Assembly (NCBI RefSeq): GCF_011044495.1
Contig: NZ_CP049143.1
Coordinates: 3,596,001-3,660,000 of the forward strand
Length of the DNA stretch: 64,000 nucleotides
Direction: 5' to 3'
Origin: Roseimicrobium sp. ORNL1
GTDB taxonomy: Bacteria > Verrucomicrobiota > Verrucomicrobiia > Verrucomicrobiales > Verrucomicrobiaceae
Shown: one piece after another, positions 1 through 8,400 of the stretch
Layout of the letters: each line of letters opens with the position of its first letter
Numbering within the stretch: the stretch's first letter is position 1
Notes under the pieces: model-generated
What the model saw: the letters and a program-made list of their open reading frames with translations, nothing else
The model's database searches: none
What the model was told of the DNA's origin: nothing
Translations under genes and position numbers: made by a program

Positions 1-927
1 GATGCCGCTGAAGGAATCTCCACCGGCATCAGCGCTCCCGATCGGGCAAAGACCATTTCCGTGCTGGCGAATCCCGCCAGCAAGGAGGGCGACCTCGTGC
101 AGCCGGGACACGTGTTTCCTCTTGTCGCGAAGAACGGCGGCGTGCTCCGCCGAGCTGGCCACACAGAAGCGGCGGTTGACCTCGCCCAGATGGCAGGCCT
201 GGAGCCAGCGGGCGTGATCTGCGAGATCATGAACGATGACGGCACCATGGCCCGGTTGCCGGAGTTGGTGAGGTTCGCCAAAGAGCACGACCTGAAGATC
301 TGCACCATCGAGAGCCTGATCCGCCATCGACAAGAGCGCGAGAAACTCGTTGAGCGTGAACAGGTCATCAAGATGCCCACCGACTACGGCACCTTCGATT
401 TGCACCTCTACCGGAGCAAGCTGGATGGCGAGCACCACCTCGCGCTGGTGAAGGGCCAGATCGATGACGGCGAGCCGGTGCTGGTGCGCGTTCATAGTGA
501 GTGCCTTACAGGCGACGTCTTCGGCTCCCGCCGCTGCGACTGCGGCGGTCAGCTTCACGCTGCCTTAGAGCGCATCGAGCAGGAGGGCAGGGGAGTCCTG
601 CTCTATATGCGCCAGGAAGGGCGTGGCATCGGGCTGCCCGCCAAGATCCATGCCTACAAGCTTCAGGAAGAAGGGCTCGATACGGTGGAAGCCAATCTCA
701 AGCTCGGCTACCCCATGGACCTCCGTGACTATGGCTTGGGAGCCCAGATTCTCTTCGATCTCGGCGTGCGCCAGATCCGACTCATGACCAACAACCCGCG
801 CAAGGTCGTGGGCTTGGAAGGCCACAAGCTGCACATCGTAGAGCAGTGTCCGATCCGCGTGGAGCCAAACGAGCACAACGCCAAGTACCTGGAGACGAAG
901 CGCACCAAGATGGGGCATGATTTGTGA
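1..927 (+). CDS. ribBA: Bifunctional DHBP synthase / GTP cyclohydrolase II (RibBA), 5' end outside window
   Basis: The frame is open from base 1, so the N-terminus lies outside the window. The first ~80 residues are the end of the RibB domain ([12 protein letters not shown]-like block near the start), which makes 3,4-dihydroxy-2-butanone 4-phosphate from ribulose 5-phosphate. The rest is GTP cyclohydrolase II, which opens GTP at the start of riboflavin synthesis. It shows the zinc cysteines of [18 protein letters not shown], the RQEGRGIGL catalytic loop, the [12 protein letters not shown] block and the MTNNPRK block. ribH follows 89 bp downstream on the same strand, consistent with a flavin operon. 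Both domains look intact, so a true bifunctional enzyme is likely. No FMN riboswitch is visible because the leader is outside the window. Confidence 0.95.
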   Translation, partial: DAAEGISTGISAPDRAKTISVLANPASKEGDLVQPGHVFPLVAKNGGVLRRAGHTEAAVDLAQMAGLEPAGVICEIMNDDGTMARLPELVRFAKEHDLKICTIESLIRHRQEREKLVEREQVIKMPTDYGTFDLHLYRSKLDGEHHLALVKGQIDDGEPVLVRVHSECLTGDVFGSRRCDCGGQLHAALERIEQEGRGVLLYMRQEGRGIGLPAKIHAYKLQEEGLDTVEANLKLGYPMDLRDYGLGAQILFDLGVRQIRLMTNNPRKVVGLEGHKLHIVEQCPIRVEPNEHNAKYLETKRTKMGHDL

Positions 928-1016
928 AGGGGCGGCTTGCCGAAATGTGGGATTCCGTAGGGACAACCGCTTCCACGGTTGATCTGCAACCCATTCGCCA
1001 GTAAGTCTCCCGCCCC

Positions 1017-1517
1017 ATGTCCGAAGCCGCCCCTCCACGCCCGCGCAGTTCTTCCTCGCGCGCGAACATCGCCATCGTAGCCAGCCTGTACAACGAGCCC
1101 TACGTGAATGCGATGCTGGACGCGGTCCGCACCGAAATTCAGGAGCTCATGCCGGACGCCCAGGTAGTGACCTACCGTGTGCCTGGCGCATTTGAGATTC
1201 CCGTCTGCGCGGAGTTCGTGCTGCGCAATACCGGAGCCGATGCGCTGGTGGCCCTCGGCGTCATCATCCGCGGCGAGACTGAGCACGGCGACCTCGTAGG
1301 AGCCTCTGTTACCGATGCCCTCATGCGCATGGCCGTGGCTCACGTGACCCCGGTGGTGCATGAAGTTCTGCTCGTGGACAGCGAAGAGCAGGCTGAGGAA
1401 CGCACCATGCGCGAACGCCTCAACCGCGGCACTGAAGCCGCCCGTGTCGCCGTGAATATGGTGCAGCTCTTTGAAAAGCTGCGCGTCACCTTTCCCTTTC
1501 CCCAAACTCCGGCGTAA
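1017..1517 (+). CDS. ribH: 6,7-dimethyl-8-ribityllumazine synthase (RibH)
   Basis: RibH condenses the RibB product with the diaminouracil intermediate to give lumazine, the penultimate step of riboflavin synthesis. The 166-residue length fits the family. The phosphate-binding and catalytic segment reads GVIIRGETEHGDLVG, where the usual form is GxVIRGxTxHFDYV, and the catalytic His is kept. The PGAFEIP block before it is also canonical. The first ~15 residues are Ser/Pro-rich and look like a disordered extension. It lies between ribBA (89 bp upstream) and nusB (9 bp downstream). The rib-nusB order is common in bacteria and supports co-transcription. Confidence 0.95.
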   Translation: MSEAAPPRPRSSSSRANIAIVASLYNEPYVNAMLDAVRTEIQELMPDAQVVTYRVPGAFEIPVCAEFVLRNTGADALVALGVIIRGETEHGDLVGASVTDALMRMAVAHVTPVVHEVLLVDSEEQAEERTMRERLNRGTEAARVAVNMVQLFEKLRVTFPFPQTPA

Positions 1518-1526
1518 CACGAATCG

Positions 1527-1961
1527 ATGGCAAAACCACCAGGAAAACGCCGGGAAGGCCGTCAGTCGGCCATGCAGTATCTCTTTGCCAATGACTTGCA
1601 TGGCGAAGTGAGCGACACGGAACGCAATGCGTTCTGGGATCTTCACATGGCAAAGAACGACGTGCGTGAATACGCCGAGCGCCTCATCAAGGGTATCCTG
1701 ACCTTCCGCGAGGAGATCGATGCCCGCATCGCCAGCGTGCTGCAGAACTTCAGTTTCGAGCGCCTAGGCACCGTGGATCGAAACATCCTGCGGCTCGCCG
1801 TGTACGAGCTGCTGCATGAGCAGGACGTACCCCGCCCTGTGGTCATCAACGAAGCCATCGAAATCGCGAAGGTCTTCGGCGATACCCAGACGCGCGTGTT
1901 TGTGAACGGCGTGCTCGATCGCATCGCCAAGACGCTGCCTCCTGTCACTACCGCAGGCTAA
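1527..1961 (+). CDS. nusB: Transcription antitermination factor NusB
   Basis: NusB with NusE (S10) binds boxA in rRNA leaders and supports antitermination. The 144-residue protein starts with the family hallmark, a basic RREGRQSAMQYLF stretch equivalent to RRxAReaAlQxLY. It ends with the ILRLAVYELL...PRPVVINEAIEIAKVFG block and a C-terminal FVNGVLDRIAK, all typical of NusB. The ATG is 9 bp after ribH, so translation is probably coupled to the riboflavin genes. ftsY follows after 74 bp. Confidence 0.95.
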   Translation: MAKPPGKRREGRQSAMQYLFANDLHGEVSDTERNAFWDLHMAKNDVREYAERLIKGILTFREEIDARIASVLQNFSFERLGTVDRNILRLAVYELLHEQDVPRPVVINEAIEIAKVFGDTQTRVFVNGVLDRIAKTLPPVTTAG

Positions 1962-2035
1962 CGGGAGACCTGCCTGCACCCGTACTGGCAGCCAACTCAC
2001 CGCTCAACCACAGCAACCAATCGCCAACTTCCTTA

Positions 2036-2884
2036 ATGGCCGGCTTCTTCACCAAACTCGTTCAGCGTTTCACCAAGGCGGAAATCGACTGGGATGATCT
2101 CGAAGAACAACTCATCGCCGGTGATTTGGGAGTGAAGCTCTCCATGCAGATCGTGGAGGATCTGCAGGCCCAGGCGAGGAAGCTGCATGATGTGGACATC
2201 GTGGAGGTGACGAAGAAGCACATCCGCGCGCTCCTGCCGGCGTACACCCCGCCGTTGCCGCCGCTGATCTCCGGCAAGCCCAAGGTGGTGCTTGTGGTCG
2301 GCGTGAACGGCACCGGCAAGACCACCTCGACGGCCAAGCTGGCCAATTTCCTCAAGAAACGCGGCAACAGCCTCGTGCTCGCCGCAGCCGATACTTTCCG
2401 CGCCGCGGCCGTGGAGCAGCTCGAAGTCTGGGCCAAGCGTGTGGACGTCCCGCTGGTGAAAGGCCCGCCGAATGCAGACCCCGCTGCCGTGTGCTTCGAT
2501 GCCTACACGTCCGCGACGGCGAAGCATGCGCAGTTCCTGATCTGCGACACCGCAGGCCGCCTTCATACCCGGCACAATCTCATGGAAGAGCTGCGCAAGG
2601 TGCAGCGCATCGTCGGCAAGAAGGACACCACGGCACCGCATGAGGTGCTGCTGGTCGTGGATGCCACCACGGGTGGCAATGCCTTGCAACAAGCACGAGA
2701 GTTTCACAAGGCCGTGCCTCTTACCGGCATCATCGCCACCAAGTTGGACGGCAGTGGCAAGGGTGGGGTGGTCGTGGCTATCCAGCAGGAGCTCGGCATT
2801 CCTACCCGCTTTGTAGGCACGGGCGAGCAGGTGGACGACTTCGCCGCCTTCAATGCGGATACCTATCTCGACCAGATGTTGTAG
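2036..2884 (+). CDS. ftsY: Signal recognition particle receptor FtsY
   Basis: FtsY is the SRP GTPase receptor that docks ribosome-SRP complexes at the membrane. The 282-residue protein has the compact NG architecture without the long acidic A domain of E. coli. After a short helical N domain come G1 [15 protein letters not shown] (about residue 90), the insertion-box [13 protein letters not shown]3 [15 protein letters not shown]4 [10 protein letters not shown] and a C-terminal GTGEQVDDF. The more usual TKLDGTAKGG is altered to SGKGG. The closing block [10 protein letters not shown] separates FtsY from Ffh, which continues into an M domain. It lies downstream of nusB on the same strand with a 74 bp gap. 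Confidence 0.95.
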   Translation: MAGFFTKLVQRFTKAEIDWDDLEEQLIAGDLGVKLSMQIVEDLQAQARKLHDVDIVEVTKKHIRALLPAYTPPLPPLISGKPKVVLVVGVNGTGKTTSTAKLANFLKKRGNSLVLAAADTFRAAAVEQLEVWAKRVDVPLVKGPPNADPAAVCFDAYTSATAKHAQFLICDTAGRLHTRHNLMEELRKVQRIVGKKDTTAPHEVLLVVDATTGGNALQQAREFHKAVPLTGIIATKLDGSGKGGVVVAIQQELGIPTRFVGTGEQVDDFAAFNADTYLDQML

Positions 2885-3070
2885 GATGTCCTAGGTGCCC
2901 TTCCTTGGAAGGATGGCGCTGCTTCAATCGTTTGAATATGATGGATTCACCCACATTCTTTTGCGATTCACCTCTGCTGCCATGCGCGCAGGATCGCAAG
3001 GAATGCGCTGCAAGCCTCCTCGTGAGGCCGTAGTGATCCCAAAGACTGGAACTATTTCTGACTATCCCCC

Positions 3071-4210
3071 ATGACTGCCACTGAGAATTCCACCCTTGTT
3101 CCAACGGAACACACGGATCCCATCAACGCCCAGATCCTGGCCGTGTCGGAGGACCAGATAAAAGGCTTCCACAAGCATCCGTTCCAGTTCGTGGCGGAGA
3201 AGAGTGGGTTGCCTCTTGAGACCGTCCTTGAGCGCGTACAGGCCATGCTGAGCGCGGGCGTGATTCGTCGCGTGCGCCAGACCCTGCTGGCCAACAAGCT
3301 CGCCGACGGCGGGCTCGTGGCGTGGAAGATGAACTCGAATGACAAGCTGGATGCCGCCTTTGACTTCATGTTCAAAGAAGATCCCTTCAGTGGTCACGTG
3401 GTGCTGCGCTCTACCGACCGCGAAGTGAGTGGTTCCGACTTCCGTCTCTGGACGACGGTGAAGGTGCCGCAGGGCAAGGAGATCTCCGAGCATTGCGATG
3501 CCTTGAAGCGTCTGGTGGGCGCTGAGCAATACATCATCATGCAGCCCAAGGGCATCTTCGCCCTCGGCGTGGGCCATGTGCGCCGCAAGACCATGGAGAT
3601 TGGCTCCAAGGCAGACGAACCTGCCGAGATGATCACGCCGGACATCGTGGACCTCACCCAAGAGGAGTGGGACGTGCTCATCGCCATGAAACGCGACTTC
3701 AAGCCGGAGGAAATCGTTCCAGAAATCTGGGCCGCTCGCGCGAAGGAAGCTGGAGTGAGCCTTGACCGTTTCTGTGAAGTGGCGCGTGGTTTTGAAACGA
3801 AGGGCATCCTCGGTCGTTTCTCCACCTTCCTGGAGCACGTGAAGCCCTCGCAAACGGGCGTGCGCGTGACACGCTTCAACGCACTCTTCCACTGGCGTGT
3901 GCCGGAAGGCATGCAGGCTCGTGCCGGCAGCGAAGTGGGACGCCACGACATCATGACCCACGCCTACTGGCGCGAAGGTGGCCCCCGGTTCGCCAATGCG
4001 AACATCATGGGCGTGGTCCACGGCACCGACAAGCAGCGCGTGCTCGAGCACAAGGCCGCCATCGACCGCCACCTGGAAAGCATCGGCATTCCTGTGCTTT
4101 ACACGAACGTCTTCTGGGGCGGTCGCAGCGAGATCAAGCCGAGCGAAATCTCACCCAAGGTCTATGCCGAATGGCACACCAAGTGGGCGGGGAAAGCGGA
4201 TGTGATCTAA
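3071..4210 (+). CDS. Two-unit Lrp/AsnC-family protein resembling fused AhbA/AhbB (NirD/NirL) siroheme decarboxylase
   Basis: 379 residues built from two related halves. Residues ~20-170 hold an AsnC-type helix-turn-helix (PFQFVAEKSGLPLETV then GVIRRVRQTL) followed by an RAM-like fold. Residues ~205-360 repeat the plan (EEIVPEIWAARAKEAGV, GILGRFSTFLEHV, FNALFHWRVPEG, THAYWREGG, NIMGVVHG). The second half matches the AhbB/NirL pattern, including the His of the SHCYxR-like block (here THAYWRE). In known family members the two subunits remove carboxylates from siroheme in haem d1 or alternative haem synthesis. No nir, ahb or haem gene lies beside it, so a regulatory or other haem-related role is also possible. 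A strong terminator follows. Confidence 0.6.
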   Translation: MTATENSTLVPTEHTDPINAQILAVSEDQIKGFHKHPFQFVAEKSGLPLETVLERVQAMLSAGVIRRVRQTLLANKLADGGLVAWKMNSNDKLDAAFDFMFKEDPFSGHVVLRSTDREVSGSDFRLWTTVKVPQGKEISEHCDALKRLVGAEQYIIMQPKGIFALGVGHVRRKTMEIGSKADEPAEMITPDIVDLTQEEWDVLIAMKRDFKPEEIVPEIWAARAKEAGVSLDRFCEVARGFETKGILGRFSTFLEHVKPSQTGVRVTRFNALFHWRVPEGMQARAGSEVGRHDIMTHAYWREGGPRFANANIMGVVHGTDKQRVLEHKAAIDRHLESIGIPVLYTNVFWGGRSEIKPSEISPKVYAEWHTKWAGKADVI

Positions 4211-4230
4211 CCGCAGACGCAGAGCCAAAA

Positions 4231-4285
4231 CGCGACATTTCACTTTAAGGAGCGGGGGCATTCTTGCCCCCGTTTTTGTGTCGCG
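4231..4285 (+). terminator. Rho-independent terminator nested in a larger inverted repeat
   Basis: A perfect 8-bp stem CGGGGGCA / TGCCCCCG (4253-4260 and 4265-4272) with a TTCT loop is followed by TTTTT. It lies 42 bp after the AsnC-like gene. An outer 7-bp perfect repeat CGCGACA / TGTCGCG (4231-4237 and 4279-4285) encloses it, so the structure is a nested hairpin. It ends transcription of the + strand gene and separates it from terC, which converges on it. Confidence 0.85.
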
Positions 4286-4302
4286 GAATCTTCGGTACAG
4301 AA

Positions 4303-4385
4303 GGGACCAGAAGGTCCCAAGTGACACGTTGGAATTCCGATACACTTGCACGGCTTGCCAGCCGAATGGGGACAAAAATGTCCCC
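4303..4385. repeat. Pair of perfect small palindromes (REP-like intergenic element)
   Basis: Two hairpins sit in the gap between convergent genes. One is GGGACC-AGAA-GGTCCC at 4303-4318. The other is GGGGACA-AAAA-TGTCCCC at 4368-4385 (7-bp stem, 4-nt A loop). Neither has a downstream T tract on either strand and both lie beyond the terminator. Similar GGGGACA/TGTCCCC hairpins occur in repetitive extragenic elements of several bacterial groups; that link is recalled, not tested here. Confidence 0.5.
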
Positions 4386-4424
4386 ACTCCTTGGCACGTC
4401 GCCTCCTACAAGAGGCAACAACAC

Positions 4425-5411
4425 TTACGCCGCCGGTGGCGCCGTGACATCGTCTGCCTTCTCTTCGGGAACCTCTACCTCCTTCTTGGGCCACTTCAGT
4501 GAAGCAATGACAGAAGTGGCAAGCACTGCGAAGATCACGGCCAGGGAAATGCGCGTGTCGATCTTGATGACATCCGCCAGCACCATCTTGGTACCCACAA
4601 AGCCGAGGATGATGGCCAGGCCATAGTGGAGCAGGTGGAACTTGTGCAGGATACCGGAGAGGGCGAAGTACATGGAACGCAGGCCGAGGATGGCCATGAC
4701 GTTCGAGGTGTACACAATGAAGGTGTCCTTCGAGATGGCGAGGATGGCCGGGATGGAGTCCACCGCAAAGACGAGGTCAGTCCACTCCACAAACACCAGC
4801 ACCACGAAGAGCGGCGTGGCAGCCTTCACCCCGGTGGGCAGGCGGGTGAAGAAATTCTGGCCTTCCAGCGAGGGACTCACAGGGAAGAATTTCCGCACCA
4901 GCTTGAGCACGGGATTATGCTCGATTTCGAGGTGCTGTTCCTCGGAGCGCCACATTTTGATCGCGCTGTAGATCAGAATGCCGCCGAAGAGGTAGATGAT
5001 CCAGTGGAACTGGTTGATGAGCGCCACACCGGCCACAATCATGATGGCCCGCATCACCAGCGCACCCAGAATGCCCCAGAAGAGCACGCGGTGCTGGTAC
5101 ATCGCCGGGATCCGGAAGTATTTAAAGATCAGCGCGATGACGAAAATGTTATCCACGCTGAGCGACTGCTCGACCAGATAGCCGGTGAGGAATGTCAGCG
5201 CCGCTTCACCACGATGAACCGGGTCATAGCCGCCCACAACACCGAGGTAAATCAGCAGACAGAAGATGAGCGCCAGGGTGACCCATACGCCTGTCCAGAC
5301 GAGCGCCTCCTTCGTCTTCACCTCGTGCGCCTTTCGGTGGAACACACCAAGGTCGAGGGCCAGAATCAAAAGGACGAAGACGTTAAAGACGATCCACCAG
5401 GTACCTGTCAC
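4425..5411 (-). CDS. TerC/Alx-family integral membrane protein
   Basis: 328 residues with about seven transmembrane segments. TerC-family hallmarks are present: VDNIFVIALIF with an acidic residue in the membrane (about residue 87) and VFVEWTDLVFAVDSIPAILAI near residue 205, the conserved acidic membrane motif. The family is linked to tellurite resistance and, in Alx and MeeF/MeeY-type members, to Mn2+ export or metal loading of exported proteins. The C-terminal tail is charged and Pro/Ala-rich. It converges on the AsnC-like gene. The 177 bp upstream leader was read for a yybP-ykoY manganese riboswitch and no match was seen. Confidence 0.9.
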   Translation of the reverse strand: MTGTWWIVFNVFVLLILALDLGVFHRKAHEVKTKEALVWTGVWVTLALIFCLLIYLGVVGGYDPVHRGEAALTFLTGYLVEQSLSVDNIFVIALIFKYFRIPAMYQHRVLFWGILGALVMRAIMIVAGVALINQFHWIIYLFGGILIYSAIKMWRSEEQHLEIEHNPVLKLVRKFFPVSPSLEGQNFFTRLPTGVKAATPLFVVLVFVEWTDLVFAVDSIPAILAISKDTFIVYTSNVMAILGLRSMYFALSGILHKFHLLHYGLAIILGFVGTKMVLADVIKIDTRISLAVIFAVLATSVIASLKWPKKEVEVPEEKADDVTAPPAA

Positions 5412-5588
5412 GGGTTATTGAGAAGTAGTAGTTGAGGTTGATTCGAGCGCAGTGGGAGCTGCGGTCTGGATGTTTAAGGAGAAACTGCGGAAAAGAAAAC
5501 TTAAGGCGCCAGGAGGGCGGCCAGGCTCCGGGCATCATTGCCGCGGTTGGCCGTCACCTCAAGGCGCCAGTTGGGGGAATTGGGAAGC

Positions 5589-6281
5589 TTATTCGTCGCT
5601 GCTGCGTCCGCCCACGAGCAGGGGAAGCAGGTGCCAGATCATGTAGGCGAGTGACGTGATGAAGGCGGCCACGTAAGTCCAGGCAGCGGCGTTGAGCACG
5701 CTGCTCACGGCACTGGCCTCCTCCTGGGTGCGTACAATGCCGAGGTCATTCAACACCAGCTTGGCTCGCCGGGTGGCGTCGAACTCGACTGGAAGGGTAA
5801 TCAGGTTGAAAAGCATGATCACACCCCAAGCCACCCCCATGATCATGAACATGGTGGGCATTTTAATCATGCCGGTGAACAGGCCCAGAATCGGCAGCCA
5901 CATTACGATCTGGCTTGCAATCGTGGTCACGCCCACAGCAGCCATGCGCCAGTGGAGGGGAGCATAGGCCACTTTGTGCTGGATGGCATGTCCGGCTTCG
6001 TGTGCAGCCACACCGACAGCGGAGGCAGAGCGGCCATGGTAGTTGTCTGAGCTCAGCACCAGACGCTTGTTCGTGGGATCGTAGTGGTCGCCGAGCATCT
6101 CCTGATGCTCGAAGATCTGCACATCCCGGATGTCCGCGCGCTGAAGGATGAGCGCGGCAGCCTCCGCGCCCGTCATGCCGTTGGCCACGGGGGTTTGTAG
6201 GTGCTTGCGATAGACGCTTTTGACACGCCAGGATGCCCAGAGGGACAGTCCCAAGGTGCCAAGGAAAAGAATCCAAATCAT
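5589..6281 (-). CDS. Neutral zinc metallopeptidase, YugP-like (PF04298 type)
   Basis: 230-residue membrane protease. An N-terminal membrane helix (residues 1-18) is followed by DHYDPTNKRLVLSSDNY, the typical block before the active site. The zinc motif HEAGHAIQH (HExxH form with Glu, about residue 92) and two or three hydrophobic segments in the C-terminal half follow. This order matches the YugP/Zn_peptidase_2 family, whose substrates are mostly unknown. It is transcribed towards terC, 177 bp away, and diverges from the NhaR-like regulator across a 141 bp gap. Confidence 0.88.
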   Translation of the reverse strand: MIWILFLGTLGLSLWASWRVKSVYRKHLQTPVANGMTGAEAAALILQRADIRDVQIFEHQEMLGDHYDPTNKRLVLSSDNYHGRSASAVGVAAHEAGHAIQHKVAYAPLHWRMAAVGVTTIASQIVMWLPILGLFTGMIKMPTMFMIMGVAWGVIMLFNLITLPVEFDATRRAKLVLNDLGIVRTQEEASAVSSVLNAAAWTYVAAFITSLAYMIWHLLPLLVGGRSSDE

Positions 6282-6401
6282 AGGGTTGGGGGATTAAGGT
6301 TGAGGTATTTATCTAACAATGAGTACGCTCTTTTCAGAAGAAGCGGACGTGTACATTAGTGCCACCATCTCGTTGGATGTTGATGAAGAAAATTCTATGC
6401 A

Positions 6402-6424
6402 ATTCTTAGGATTAAACTAAGAAT
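6402..6424. promoter_or_regulatory. Perfect inverted repeat overlapping the nhaR-like start codon (candidate operator)
   Basis: ATTCTTAG (6402-6409) and CTAAGAAT (6417-6424) are perfect 8-bp arms separated by 7 bp. The right arm overlaps the ATG at 6423. The element is AT-rich in a GC-rich genome and has the dyad symmetry of LysR-type binding sites. A regulator bound here would block initiation of its own gene. No T tract follows, so it is not a terminator. Confidence 0.5.
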
Positions 6425-7337
6425 GGATGCCAAACCGATGGAATGGCTGAACTATCATCACCTGCGATATTTCTGGAGTGTGGCCAAGGAGGGGAGCATG
6501 CGCGCCGCGGCGGAGAAGCTGGGCGTCTCGCAACCCTCCATCAGTACACAGATCCACCAGCTCGAGGAGTCGCTGGGTACCGAGCTGTTTCGCAAGAAGG
6601 GAAGGACCCTGGTGCTAACTGATACGGGGCGCACAGTCTTCAACTACGCCGAGGAGATCTTTGCCCTGGGTCGCGACTTGTTGGGCGCGGTGCGGCATGG
6701 ACCGCTGAGCCGGCTCGCGCCCTTTCACGTGGGCCTCACGGACACACTGCCGAAACTCGCAGCTGCAGAAATTTTGCGTCCGGTATTCCAGCTTCCGCAA
6801 CCAGTGCGCGCAGTGTGTCATGAAGACGATCTCGAAGACCTGCTGCCCATGCTTGCTACGCACCGGCTGGACATTATTCTGGCGGATGAACCGTCTCCCA
6901 GCAGCGCCAAGTTCAAAACCTTCAATCATTCACTGGGCACGTGTGGGGTGACGCTTTGCGCTCCGCCGAAGGTCGCGGCCAGACTGCGGCAGGGCTTTCC
7001 CAAGTCTCTGGATCGCGCTCCGGCACTGCTGCCTGCGGAGCATTCCCCACTGCGGAGAATCCTCGATCCATGGTTCGATGAGCATCAGGTGCGGCCTGAA
7101 GTCATCGCAGAGTTCGATGACCCGGCGCTCATGCAGGTGTTTGCGCTGGACGCTCCGGGATTTTTCCCCCTGCATGCTGTAGCGGTTGATGAAGCGGTGA
7201 AGCGGTATGGCTTCCGCACCATCGCCACGCTGGAGGGCGTGCGCAGTGAATTTTTCGCAATAACCGCGGAGCGCAAGCTCAAGCACCCTGCGACCGTGGC
7301 CGTGACCCAAAACGCTCAGGAACGTCTGTTGGGTTGA
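6423..7337 (+). CDS. LysR-family transcriptional regulator, NhaR-like
   Basis: 304 residues. The N-terminal helix-turn-helix (HHLRYFWSVAKEGSMRAAAEKLGVSQPSISTQIHQLEESLGTELF) is close to NhaR, including the WLNYHHLxYFW start, and is followed by a LysR effector domain. NhaR activates the Na+/H+ antiporter gene nhaA in E. coli, but no nhaA is nearby, so the target is unknown. The first ATG overlaps a palindrome. An in-frame ATG at 6438 (MEWLNY) matches the usual NhaR start and is a plausible alternative. It is divergent from the peptidase gene and is followed by a ribosome hibernation factor gene 51 bp downstream. Confidence 0.88.
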   Translation: MDAKPMEWLNYHHLRYFWSVAKEGSMRAAAEKLGVSQPSISTQIHQLEESLGTELFRKKGRTLVLTDTGRTVFNYAEEIFALGRDLLGAVRHGPLSRLAPFHVGLTDTLPKLAAAEILRPVFQLPQPVRAVCHEDDLEDLLPMLATHRLDIILADEPSPSSAKFKTFNHSLGTCGVTLCAPPKVAARLRQGFPKSLDRAPALLPAEHSPLRRILDPWFDEHQVRPEVIAEFDDPALMQVFALDAPGFFPLHAVAVDEAVKRYGFRTIATLEGVRSEFFAITAERKLKHPATVAVTQNAQERLLG

Positions 7338-7388
7338 CGCGCTTCACGCGATTCACTATTAAAAAACAAACACCAACGCTTCACTCAC

Positions 7389-7742
7389 ATGCAACTACAT
7401 CTTAGCCCTCGCAATCTCAAGCTCACCGCTGCTATCCACCAATACGCCGCCGAGAAGGTCCTGCACCTCGAAGACCTCGCCGAGGAGATCATGGCCGCAC
7501 ACGTGGTGCTCATCAACGATGAAGCGGCTCGTGCCCAGAAGAAATTCACCGTAAAGGCCCACCTCGCGGTGCCCGGCCCGGACATCCACGCCCAGGAATC
7601 TGGTGAGGATCTCTATGCTGCACTTGATAAAGTGACTGCAAAGCTCGCACGCCAACTCCGCAAGCGCCACACAGCGCTGATCGACAAGAAGCGCCAGAAG
7701 AAGCAGCGCCTCAAGGAAGCCGCCAAGAAGCGGGGTGCGTGA
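7389..7742 (+). CDS. hpf: Ribosome hibernation-promoting factor, short form (HPF/RaiA/YfiA family)
   Basis: 117 residues. The start MQLHLSPRNLKLTAAIHQYAAEKV, the middle VKAHLAVPGPDIHAQESGEDLYAALDKVTAKLARQLRKRH and a basic tail (KKRQKKQRLKEAAKKR) follow the HPF/RaiA pattern. The protein binds the 30S decoding and mRNA channel and stabilises inactive ribosomes in stationary phase. It lacks the C-terminal dimerisation domain of long HPF, so it is the short type. It follows the NhaR-like gene, with which it may be co-transcribed. Confidence 0.9.
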   Translation: MQLHLSPRNLKLTAAIHQYAAEKVLHLEDLAEEIMAAHVVLINDEAARAQKKFTVKAHLAVPGPDIHAQESGEDLYAALDKVTAKLARQLRKRHTALIDKKRQKKQRLKEAAKKRGA

Positions 7743-7868
7743 GCATTTTTGCCAAACCATGTTCGTTCGTAATACAGGGTTTGGCGCCTGAGACATGCAG
7801 CAAGGCGACTCTGGTTTGTTGCCAGAGCGTTTTGCGTCGCGGAGTGCGGCCACCGCCTCATTCGGTGG

Positions 7869-8264
7869 TCAGGTCTTGTTCCGTATGCCGGCTTCGATGT
7901 TGTTTCCGTCCGGATCCAGCAGATAGGCGGCATAGTAGCCGTCCCCGCCATCTTCCGGCGCACCGTTATCCTTGCCTCCATGTGCCAGCCCAAGGGCGTA
8001 AAACTCGTCCACGGCCATTTTGCTTGGAGCAGTGAACGCGAGATGGATCGGACGATGGGTGGAGGGTGAAAGGGATGCGCCGTAGTAGTCACCACGGGCA
8101 GGTCCCACCCACAAGAATGGAAACTCTGATGTGCCAGCAAAAATGACGGCATCCCACTCCGGCTGACGCTCCACGATATGGATTCCGAGGGGAGCCAGGC
8201 AGCGCTCGAAAAAGGGAACGCTCCGTTTGGGTTCTGAGACAAAAATGCCGATGTGATCAAACAT
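7869..8264 (-). CDS. VOC-family (glyoxalase/bleomycin-resistance fold) protein
   Basis: 131 residues from the ATG at 8264. Longer in-frame starts exist, but the fold begins at MFDHIGIFVSEPKRSVPFFERCLAPLGI, which is the first beta-alpha-beta unit. The C-terminal YAAYLLDPDGNNIEAG is the hallmark metal-site strand with its Glu. A metal-binding His is present near the start (DHIG). Specific substrate unknown. It lies convergent with the hpf gene and divergent from the first sulfatase. Confidence 0.85.
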   Translation of the reverse strand: MFDHIGIFVSEPKRSVPFFERCLAPLGIHIVERQPEWDAVIFAGTSEFPFLWVGPARGDYYGASLSPSTHRPIHLAFTAPSKMAVDEFYALGLAHGGKDNGAPEDGGDGYYAAYLLDPDGNNIEAGIRNKT

Positions 8265-8400
8265 CTGTTTGTGGAGTGTCGGGTTGAGGTGACCAGACGA
8301 GAGCGTGTCGCCTGACTCTCGCAACTATGGCGCAACGCGAGAGGTTTCCACCAGTGAATTTCACGCAAGGAAGAAGAGCGGAGCACGTTGAAAAAGGCGC

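Noticed and set aside
5412-5588. yybP-ykoY manganese riboswitch before terC
   Set aside because: The reverse complement lacks the conserved GGGGAGUAG core and the paired three-way arrangement.
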